NCBI GenBank assembly: GCA_017483605.1 | Contig: JAFUWG010000015.1 | Location: forward strand, 29,292-93,291 | Reading direction: 5' to 3' | Length of the DNA stretch: 64,000 nucleotides | Source of the DNA: Bacteroidaceae bacterium | GTDB taxonomy: Bacteria; Bacteroidota; Bacteroidia; Bacteroidales; Bacteroidaceae | Shown here: piece after piece, positions 35,235-42,531 of the stretch | Position numbering within the stretch: the stretch's first letter is position 1 | Layout: each line of letters begins with the position of its first letter | Notes under the pieces: model-generated | The model's input: the letters and a program-made list of their open reading frames with translations, nothing else | The model's database searches: none | Told to the model about the DNA's origin: nothing | Made by a program: the position numbers and the translations under genes

Positions 35235-36733
35235 TTCTTCTGCAGTTTTTTAGCCCAAAGGAAATAGCCGACCACAACACCCACTGTCGCCAAACCGCCC
35301 AGCGAATAAGCAACGATATGGTTCAACTGGAAACCTTCAGGAGCGATGAGAATATAAGTAGAGCAAATCAAGGTCATCCACACCGCTGGCACCATCGAGA
35401 TGAGGAACACATATCCATTTCTATTCTCTGCCAGACTCCGCTTCTTCAGCCACACCGTCACCGCCCACAGCGTGAAGGCGGCAAGCGTCTGGTTGAACCA
35501 AGCGAAATAACGCCACAGGATGCTGAAATCGACAAACATCAACACCGCACTAATCAAGAAGATAGGCACCGACAGCAGCAACCTCTTGTATATCTTGTTC
35601 TGCTTATATTTCATAAAGTCAGCCGCAATCAGTCGAGCACTACGGAACGCCGTGTCGCCACTCGTCACAGGAGCAGCCACCACACCCAGCACTGCCAGCA
35701 CAGCACCCACCGTGCCGAGCCAACTGGAGCAAATCGTGTTCACCACCACAGCAGGGTTAGGCCCTGTTTCGCCGCCGTTCGTCATAATCGCCCACAACTT
35801 CTCGTAAGGAGCAGCCCCATTGTCCATGCCGAACTTCGTCACATCGAAAGAGTCGGCAAACTTAATGGCAGCGGCAGCCCAAATCAATGCCACCAGTCCC
35901 TCCGTTATCATTGCACCATAGAACACGGGGCGACCATACTTCTCATTCTTCATGCAGCGAGCCATCATCGGACTTTGTGTCGCATGAAATCCGCTCACCG
36001 CACCACATGCAATGGTGATGCACAAGCCCGGGAAGATGGGAATCGTCGTGGCAGGATGGTGATTCGAGAATGCACTGGTGACCTCTGGCAACGAACCAGC
36101 CTCAGCCACGATGCCATAGCCCACACCCACCGCCATGATGAGCAGTGCCAAGCCAAACACGGGATATATCTTGCCAATCAACTTATCAATCGGCAGCAAC
36201 GTCGCCAAAATGTAATAGGCAAAAATGACAATCACCCAGAACAGATTCTGGCCGAATACCGTATCGCCTCCTATCATGCTCGACAACAAACCAGCAGGAG
36301 TCGTGGCAAACACCGTGCCCACCAATATCATCAGCACCAGTGAGAGTGCACGCATCGCGATGCGGGCACTTTTACCCAGTTCGTCGCCCACAATCTCGGG
36401 CAAACTGGCACCATTCTTCCTGATGCTGATCATGCCCGACAGGTAGTCATGCACAGCACCACCGAAGATACAACCCAGCACAATCCACAGATACGCACCT
36501 GGTCCAAACAAGATGCCCTGAATGGCACCAAAGATGGGACCCGTGCCCGCAATGTTGAGAAACTGAATCAGGAAAACTTTCCACGTTGGCATCGGCATGT
36601 AATCCACACCGTCCTGCGACGTGTAGCAAGGAGTTTTTCGCTGAGGGTCAACTCCAAAAACCCTATCTACGAATGCTCCATAGAGGACATAACCCAAAAC
36701 AAGGAGCAGCAAAGAAGCGATAAATGTAACCAT
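35231..36733 (-). CDS. CstA family carbon starvation protein (peptide/pyruvate transporter family)
   Basis: A 500-residue inner-membrane protein with about 14 hydrophobic segments. The N-terminal YVLYGAFVDRVFGVDPQRKTPCYTSQDGVDYMPMPTWKVFLIQFLNIAGTGPIFGAIQGILFGP is the CstA signature; also seen are HDYLSGMISIRKNGASLPEIVG and a CGAVSGFHATQSPMMARC block. It is the short form common in anaerobes, lacking the last helices of E. coli CstA. It heads an operon with the 58-residue protein, the barrel gene and nadC. Confidence 0.92.
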   Translation of the reverse strand: MVTFIASLLLLVLGYVLYGAFVDRVFGVDPQRKTPCYTSQDGVDYMPMPTWKVFLIQFLNIAGTGPIFGAIQGILFGPGAYLWIVLGCIFGGAVHDYLSGMISIRKNGASLPEIVGDELGKSARIAMRALSLVLMILVGTVFATTPAGLLSSMIGGDTVFGQNLFWVIVIFAYYILATLLPIDKLIGKIYPVFGLALLIMAVGVGYGIVAEAGSLPEVTSAFSNHHPATTIPIFPGLCITIACGAVSGFHATQSPMMARCMKNEKYGRPVFYGAMITEGLVALIWAAAAIKFADSFDVTKFGMDNGAAPYEKLWAIMTNGGETGPNPAVVVNTICSSWLGTVGAVLAVLGVVAAPVTSGDTAFRSARLIAADFMKYKQNKIYKRLLLSVPIFLISAVLMFVDFSILWRYFAWFNQTLAAFTLWAVTVWLKKRSLAENRNGYVFLISMVPAVWMTLICSTYILIAPEGFQLNHIVAYSLGGLATVGVVVGYFLWAKKLQKK

Positions 36734-36782
36734 TTTTTACTTTTATTATGACAAAGTGACCACAAAAGTAGTGAAAAATCCG

Positions 36783-36790
36783 TACCTTTG
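36783..36790 (+). promoter_or_regulatory. Promoter of the GHL10/FucP-like operon
   Basis: TACCTTTG lies 20 bases upstream of the ATG at 36811. The -33 element is poor. Confidence 0.55.
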
Positions 36791-36810
36791 CAAAAAATTT
36801 AACGTTTATA

Positions 36811-38409
36811 ATGAATTATCTGCATCATATCTGGGCATTGTTGCTACTTTTGAACATTCCAGTGGCAACACTCCATGCTCAAAACGCCGAAAATCAACGT
36901 GGCGATTTCCTCTACGAAAAGACCCATCCCCTCCGCGAAATACGTGCCGTCTGGCTCACCACCATCGGAGGCCTCGACTGGCCTCGCACCAAAGCCACCG
37001 ATGCCGCCAGCCGAGATCGACAGAAAGCCGAACTCGTCAGCATTCTCGACAACTACAAGCGAGCCAATATCAACACCGTCATCTTCCAGACCCGTGTGCG
37101 TGCCGCAGTTCTCTACCCCTCCAAGATAGAGCCGTGGGAACTCTCCCTCACCGGCAAGGCAGGCATGAACCCCGGCTACGACCCCTTGGCGTTCTGCATC
37201 GAAGAGTGCCACAAGCGAGGCATGGAACTCCACGCATGGGTGGTGTGTATCCCCATCGGCACCTCGCAGCGACAGAGCGGCTATGGTTCCGCATCCCTCG
37301 TGAAGCGACGTCCCGAACTGGTCAAGACAGCCAAGGGAGGCGAGATGTTCATGCTGCCTGGCAACCCCAAGACAGCCGACTACATTGCCAGCATCTGCCA
37401 AGAGATTGTGCAGAACTACGACGTCGATGGCATCTCCCTCGACTACATCCGTTACCCCGAATCCATCTTCAACTTCTCCGACGACAACCTCTACCCACGT
37501 TCTGCCTCCCTCAGCAAAGCCGACTGGCGACGAGAGAACATCACTCGCATCGTGCGTCGGGTTCACGATGTGGTCAAGCCCATCAAGCCCTGGGTCAAAC
37601 TCAGCAGTTCCCCCATCGGCAAGTATCGCGACACCCACCGCTACAGTGCCGGAGGCTGGAACGGCTACAACGCTGTCTATCAAGACCCTGTGCTCTGGTT
37701 GAAAGAAGGATGGCAAGACCTCCTCTTCCCCATGATGTACTTCACCGGCAACAACTACTACCCCTTCCTCTTCCAGTGGCTCGAAAACGCCTACGGACAC
37801 CCCATCGCACCCGGACTCGGCATCTATTTCCTCGATCCACGCGAAGGGCGTTGGCAACTCAACGAGGTGCGAGCCGAAATGCATACCGCCCGCAACAGCA
37901 GCATCGGTGGCGTTGCCTTCTATCGAGGCGAGTTCCTCACCAAGAACTGCAAAGGCATCTACGACACCGCCTGCCGAGAGTTTTTCCCCTATCCTGCCCT
38001 CACACCACGTATGACCTGGCAGGGCGACACCATTCCACCGCTCGCACCCACTCAACTCACCTACGCCAGTGGCATCCTTCACTGGCAAGCCCCCCAGCCC
38101 CCCAAGGGAGGACTATGCTACAACATCTACGGATCCAACCTTTACCCCGTTGACATCACCAAGGCCGAGAACCTCCTTGCCGTCAACATTCGCACCCCTC
38201 GCTACGAACTCTCCGGTCGTGACCTCAAAGTGCACCATTACGCCGTCACCGCCATCGACCGTTTCGGCAACGAAAGCCCCGCACTACAAGAGGTGAAGCC
38301 CACATTCGAACTGCCCCAGCACATTGATGTGCCCCGACTGATAAACAGAGACCTGAAAGGCACCCAAGCCAAGACTCGCAAAAACGACAAAAAGAAAAAG
38401 AGAAAATGA
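36811..38409 (+). CDS. Family 10 glycosylhydrolase-like protein (GHL10/YngK-like), exported
   Basis: A 532-residue protein with a signal peptide (MNYLHHIWALLLLLNIPVATLHAQ). The GHL10 domain (about 40-370) shows REIRAVWLTTIGGLDWP, NINTVIFQTRVRAAVLYPS, ELHAWVVCIPIG, VDGISLDYIRYPES and SSSPIGKYRDTHRY. A fibronectin-like beta domain follows (about 405-500), then a very basic tail (KTRKNDKKKKRK). Family members probably act on cell-wall or plant glycans; the substrate is not known. It overlaps the FucP-like gene by 4 bp. Confidence 0.85.
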   Translation: MNYLHHIWALLLLLNIPVATLHAQNAENQRGDFLYEKTHPLREIRAVWLTTIGGLDWPRTKATDAASRDRQKAELVSILDNYKRANINTVIFQTRVRAAVLYPSKIEPWELSLTGKAGMNPGYDPLAFCIEECHKRGMELHAWVVCIPIGTSQRQSGYGSASLVKRRPELVKTAKGGEMFMLPGNPKTADYIASICQEIVQNYDVDGISLDYIRYPESIFNFSDDNLYPRSASLSKADWRRENITRIVRRVHDVVKPIKPWVKLSSSPIGKYRDTHRYSAGGWNGYNAVYQDPVLWLKEGWQDLLFPMMYFTGNNYYPFLFQWLENAYGHPIAPGLGIYFLDPREGRWQLNEVRAEMHTARNSSIGGVAFYRGEFLTKNCKGIYDTACREFFPYPALTPRMTWQGDTIPPLAPTQLTYASGILHWQAPQPPKGGLCYNIYGSNLYPVDITKAENLLAVNIRTPRYELSGRDLKVHHYAVTAIDRFGNESPALQEVKPTFELPQHIDVPRLINRDLKGTQAKTRKNDKKKKRK

Positions 38410-39632
38410 AAGCCCAACTCACCACCAAGCAATACCTCGTCCCCTTCGTCCTCATCACCTCCCTCTTCTTCCTGTGGGGATTCGCACGTGCCATCCTTGA
38501 CGTGCTCAACCAGCACTTCCGCAACACGCTCGACATCTCCATCACCCAGTCCTCACTCATTCAGGTCACCACCTATCTCGGCTACTTCCTCATGGCGATA
38601 CCGGCAGGCATCCTCATCAACCGCTACGGCTACAAGCGAGGTGTCGTCTTCGGACTGCTTCTCTACGCCCTCGGAGCCTTCCTCTTCATCCCCAGCAGTC
38701 ACCTCGGCTCCCTCACCGCCTTCCTCGTCTGCCTCTTCATCATCGCCTGCGGACTGGCGATACTCGAGACAGCCGCCAACCCCTATGCCACCCAACTGGG
38801 TCCCCGAGAGACGGCTGCCGCCCGACTCAACCTATCGCAGTCGTTCAATGGCCTCGGCTCTTGTCTCGCACCTGCCCTGATTGGCAGTTTCCTCTTTGCG
38901 AATGGAGAGGAGGCAGATGTCAGTGTGCCATACATCATCATGGGCATCGTGGTCGTCATTGCTGCCATCGTTTTTTCTTTCAGTAAATTACCGGAGATTA
39001 CAAAAGAAGATACACCCCAAGAAACCACCACGCAAGTTGGCAATCCACTTGCCACCCTGCTCAAAAACAAATTGTTCATCTTTGGTGTTCTCGCCCTCCT
39101 TTCCTACGAAGTGGCGGAAATCTCCATCAATTCCTACTTCGTCCTTTTCGTCACAGGGCAGGGTTTGCTCACCCCATCGACTGCCTCTAAAATACTTTCG
39201 GGGGCTCTTATGTTGTTCATGATTGGCCGCTTCATCGGCTCATGGGTGATGCAGCGAGTCAGTGCAGAACGCACGCTCCATTTCTGTGCCACAGGCACCA
39301 TCCTTTGCATCCTCGGCGTCATCCTCACCTCCATCGCCGAGACAGGCGAAACCACCTCGCCCACACGCTACCTTCCCCTCCTCTTCCTCTGCGGCACCTA
39401 CGTCTTCGAGGCCATCATGTTCCCCACCATCTTCTCCCTCGCCATCCGAGGCTTAGGCGACAAGACCAAGACCGCCTCCTCCATCCTCATGATGACCCCC
39501 GTGGGTGGCTGTGCCTTCCTCATCGTCGGCATCCTCGCCGACCGCACAGGCTTCATCATCCCCTTCATCATCCCCCTCGTCGGCTATGCAGTAGTATGGG
39601 CGTATGCACACAAACTCTGCCGCCAACCCTAA
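38406..39632 (+). CDS. MFS sugar permease, FucP family
   Basis: A 408-residue transporter with about 12 membrane helices. It begins LVPFVLITSLFFLWGFARAILDVLNQHFRNTLDIS, the hallmark of FucP-type proton/sugar symporters. The conserved ETAANPYATQLGP and LNLSQSFNGLGSCLAP blocks are present, and in the second half GRFIGSWVMQ and IFSLAIRGLGDKTKTASS. The substrate may be fucose, glucose/galactose or an amino sugar. The 4-bp overlap with the upstream hydrolase gene and the PfkB kinase across the terminator suggest a small sugar-use locus. Confidence 0.88.
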   Translation: MKAQLTTKQYLVPFVLITSLFFLWGFARAILDVLNQHFRNTLDISITQSSLIQVTTYLGYFLMAIPAGILINRYGYKRGVVFGLLLYALGAFLFIPSSHLGSLTAFLVCLFIIACGLAILETAANPYATQLGPRETAAARLNLSQSFNGLGSCLAPALIGSFLFANGEEADVSVPYIIMGIVVVIAAIVFSFSKLPEITKEDTPQETTTQVGNPLATLLKNKLFIFGVLALLSYEVAEISINSYFVLFVTGQGLLTPSTASKILSGALMLFMIGRFIGSWVMQRVSAERTLHFCATGTILCILGVILTSIAETGETTSPTRYLPLLFLCGTYVFEAIMFPTIFSLAIRGLGDKTKTASSILMMTPVGGCAFLIVGILADRTGFIIPFIIPLVGYAVVWAYAHKLCRQP

Positions 39633-39637
39633 AAGTC

Positions 39638-39688
39638 ATGAGGTACCTCATAAAAAAACGCTCAGCCGTGCACGGCTGAGCGTTTTTT
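39638..39688. terminator. Bidirectional terminator after the FucP-like gene and pfkB
   Basis: A perfect stem (CGCTCAGCCG at 39659, CGGCTGAGCG ending at 39682) around TGCA, flanked by A7 on the left and T6 on the right, so it works on both strands. A separate perfect palindrome, ATGAGGTACCTCAT (39638-39651), sits just before it. Confidence 0.88.
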
Positions 39689-39710
39689 ATTATTTAGTGA
39701 AAATGAAGTT

Positions 39711-40601
39711 TCAGAGTCCCGAAGGGATACGGCTGATGGCCTCCTGCTCCGTGGCGTGGAAAGGTCCATGCCCCTCCAACTTGCAGGTCGATACCGCCGT
39801 GGCGAACTTTGCCGCCTCTTCGGGTGAAGCCTCCTGTACACGCCTATACACATACCCCATCACATACGTGTCGCCACAACCCGTCGCATCCACAATCTTC
39901 AAGGGCTCGTAAGCAGGAATATCATAAAACCGACCCTCCACCAACACGATGCTGCCGTAACTGCCCAGCGTAAGCAGCACCTCCTTGATGCCCCATTCCG
40001 CCAGTTGCTGAGCCGCCTCGTGCAAGTCCTTCTTGCCCGTCAACACCTCCACCTCATACTCGTTCACCTTCAGGATGTCGATATATTTGAAGAACTCAAA
40101 CTTGTTCTCCCAGTCGCAGGCATACACCTTGCCATCCTTCACGTCCCGCAGATAGCCCTGAGCATCCATCACCACCGTACCTCGGCCGTGCAGATACCTC
40201 ACCACCTCCAGCGGGAAGTCCTCAGGCAGCAGACTGCCCAGACAGATATACTTCGCTCGCACGTCCTTCACCGCCTCCACCGTGAAGGGGTCAGCCATCG
40301 CCCTCACCCGCTGCTTGCGGTTATTCTGGTTCTCGCCATAGATGTTCTCGAAGAAGACCGTCTTCCTGCTCGGCACCACCTCCACGTCAATGCCCAACGC
40401 CCGAATGTCCTCCACTGCCTGCATCTCCGTGTCAGCCAGCGAGGCGACCAGCCGATACTTCACCTGCGAATGTGAACTACTGAGCAGGTGACTCATCCCA
40501 TGCGAGAAATAAAACGTCGTGCCCCCAGGCATGTACACCTCCTTCTGGGGCGTGACGATGCGGTCGAGCGTGACGTGTCCTATACAACAAATGTCATCCA
40601 T
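39711..40601 (-). CDS. PfkB family carbohydrate kinase
   Basis: A 296-residue sugar kinase. The N-terminus CCIGHVTLDRIVTPQKEVYMPGGTTFYFSHG corresponds to the substrate lid; the C-terminal signature VDATGCGDTYVMGYVYR contains the catalytic Asp and anion hole of the PfkB family; LLTLGSYGSIVLVEG is the ATP-site strand. The substrate is uncertain. The start at 40601 is preferred over the ATG at 40622, which lies only 9 bases from the -7 box. Confidence 0.88.
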   Translation of the reverse strand: MDDICCIGHVTLDRIVTPQKEVYMPGGTTFYFSHGMSHLLSSSHSQVKYRLVASLADTEMQAVEDIRALGIDVEVVPSRKTVFFENIYGENQNNRKQRVRAMADPFTVEAVKDVRAKYICLGSLLPEDFPLEVVRYLHGRGTVVMDAQGYLRDVKDGKVYACDWENKFEFFKYIDILKVNEYEVEVLTGKKDLHEAAQQLAEWGIKEVLLTLGSYGSIVLVEGRFYDIPAYEPLKIVDATGCGDTYVMGYVYRRVQEASPEEAAKFATAVSTCKLEGHGPFHATEQEAISRIPSGL

Positions 40602-40630
40602 AAAAATTTTTCTAATTGGCAAATCGGCTG

Positions 40631-40638
40631 CAAAGGTA
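40631..40638 (-). promoter_or_regulatory. Promoter of the PfkB kinase gene
   Basis: Minus-strand TACCTTTG lies 29 bases upstream of the ATG at 40601. Confidence 0.6.
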
Positions 40639-40778
40639 CGAATAATTCTTCACATGAAGGGCAAACACACAGCATTTCTTCTTTCTTTCGGCAACAAAAA
40701 AGGGACGCTTTTCCATCTGAAAGAGGTGGAAAGAAGGTGGAAAACGAAAGGTTAAGTTGTTGATTCTGAAATGTGGAT

Positions 40779-40807
40779 GGGTGGAAATGAGGTTTCCACC
40801 CTTTTTT
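40779..40807 (+). terminator. Intrinsic terminator with no recognised upstream gene
   Basis: A nine-bp stem (GGGTGGAAA with TTTCCACCC) closed by TGAGG and followed by T6, pointing in the plus direction. It lies between the divergent pfkB promoter and the promoter at 40832, so it does not end any recognised gene. The preceding 150 bp contain no convincing ORF. Confidence 0.75.
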
Positions 40808-40831
40808 CTTGCAGGAGTGTCATTTTCAGCG

Positions 40832-40839
40832 TACCTTTG
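40832..40839 (+). promoter_or_regulatory. Promoter of the TPR-HTH gene
   Basis: TACCTTTG with TTG exactly 20 bp upstream; the ATG at 40864 follows 24 bases later. Confidence 0.7.
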
Positions 40840-40863
40840 CAGTCGAAAACCAAAAAGAAGGAC

Positions 40864-42513
40864 ATGATGACACGTAGAAAATCATTCGAAACCTTGACGA
40901 TGCTCCTTGTGGCAATTGGCATCATCAGCCTCGCCGCTTGCACGGAGAAAGGGTCACACGTTGCAGAACTGCTGGCGATGGAGTATCCCGACAGCGCTGC
41001 CCATTATCTGGCAACCGTAGATACAACACGCATGAAAGAGGGCGAACGTGCGTTGTACACGCTCACCCGTGCGTTGGTGCTGGAAGAGAAGTGGCAACAG
41101 GAACATGCCGACACGGCAGTGTGCCTGCACGACAACGAGGATGATTGGTCGTTCAAGCGGAAGAGTTCACAGGAAAAGGGGATGCTTGATGAGGAACTGG
41201 ACAGCATGATGGCGGACTCGTCGCTCTTGCGTGCGTACTATTATTACGAAGAGAAGAGCATGGGCGGTGTGACAGACGACGAGGAGGATTTGCGTCGCTT
41301 TGGTCGCATCTGCTATGTGCTGAGCCGTCAGTACCAAGACAACGACACGCTGCTGCAAGCCGACCAACTGTTTTTGCTTGCCATCCACTGTGCAGAGGCT
41401 TGTGGCGACGACGAGACAGCCTATCGTGCTTATCACCTGTGGGGACGGCACTTGCTGTATGTGCATAGTCCCAGCAGTGTCCACGAGACGTACTGGTGTC
41501 TGCAACAGGCTTTGAAGCACTTCGACCGCTGCCGCAACAACACACAATGGCTGCTCACGCTCGTGAACGACTACGGATGGGTCTATCTCAGCCTCTTACC
41601 ACTCAATCCCCGCAACTTCCCCACCTTGATTCATGCCGCAAACATCGTCTGGCAAGGGGAAGACAAGACTGAGGCCATGTATGACTCGGTGGCAGCCCTC
41701 ATTGACAGCGTGGAGAATGCCCCTATGCTGCCCTTCGATTCCCGCACGGAGTTCACCTCTACCTACGACGGGAAGATAACGGTGAGGGAGCAGGGCATAC
41801 CGAAAGGGCTCTTCATGGATGCGGAACAGACCTACAAGGACGAAGTGAAAAACGGTGCAGCAAGGTCGTCGGTGAAGAGTGTGCAGGAGAAGTTTGAGAA
41901 GGACAGACAACAGGCAATTAGCCACCAAAATGTGCAGACACGCACGTACCTCGCTGCTGGCTATGCACGCAAGGCAGCCATGCTGCAATCGCGGCTGCTG
42001 TGGGCGGTGATTGGTTGCCTCGTCTTGGCGGTGCTGGTGTTGCTGCTCGTGTTCTGGAACTGGAGAGGCAGAGCCCAACGGAAACACCAAGCGGAACGCA
42101 TGGCACAGGAGCAGAAGGTGGGACAGTTGTCAGCACAACTGCAACAGAAGGAGACGCTAATTGCCTCGCTGCGTGGACACATCATCGACAAGAGCGAGAT
42201 TCTGGAGATGCTGGAACCAACGGCAGGGAAACGCACGATTATCAACGCCCAGAACTGGCGAGAAATCGAGGCGACGCTCGACATGGCAGATGGACAGTTC
42301 GTAAGCCGACTGCGGGCGGAACATCCGTCGTTCAGTGAGGAAGACGTGCGGCTGTGTATGCTCATCCGTCTGAAACTGAGCAATGCCGCCTTGTCAGCCA
42401 TTTACGCCATCTCGGTGTCGGCGGTGCAGCATCGGAAGCAAAAACTGAAGAAAGAAGGCTTCGACGTGACTGACCCTGCGGTGACACTCGACCAAGTGAT
42501 AGAGAACTATTAA
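40864..42513 (+). CDS. Membrane-anchored TPR protein with C-terminal HTH-like domain
   Basis: A 549-residue protein. It has an N-terminal signal or lipoprotein segment (LTMLLVAIGIISLAAC), a periplasmic helical TPR-like region of about 330 residues, one membrane helix (LLWAVIGCLVLAVLVLLLVFWNW), a short coiled coil and a C-terminal domain with a helix-turn-helix look (FSEEDVRLCMLIRLKLSNAALSAIYAISVSAVQHRKQKLKKEGF). This layout is common in Bacteroidota and thought to be a membrane-bound regulator. It lies 18 bp before the TonB-type receptor gene and may control it. The start at 40864 follows from the promoter at 40832. Confidence 0.8.
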   Translation: MMTRRKSFETLTMLLVAIGIISLAACTEKGSHVAELLAMEYPDSAAHYLATVDTTRMKEGERALYTLTRALVLEEKWQQEHADTAVCLHDNEDDWSFKRKSSQEKGMLDEELDSMMADSSLLRAYYYYEEKSMGGVTDDEEDLRRFGRICYVLSRQYQDNDTLLQADQLFLLAIHCAEACGDDETAYRAYHLWGRHLLYVHSPSSVHETYWCLQQALKHFDRCRNNTQWLLTLVNDYGWVYLSLLPLNPRNFPTLIHAANIVWQGEDKTEAMYDSVAALIDSVENAPMLPFDSRTEFTSTYDGKITVREQGIPKGLFMDAEQTYKDEVKNGAARSSVKSVQEKFEKDRQQAISHQNVQTRTYLAAGYARKAAMLQSRLLWAVIGCLVLAVLVLLLVFWNWRGRAQRKHQAERMAQEQKVGQLSAQLQQKETLIASLRGHIIDKSEILEMLEPTAGKRTIINAQNWREIEATLDMADGQFVSRLRAEHPSFSEEDVRLCMLIRLKLSNAALSAIYAISVSAVQHRKQKLKKEGFDVTDPAVTLDQVIENY

Positions 42514-42531
42514 ATAACTCCATACTGAATT

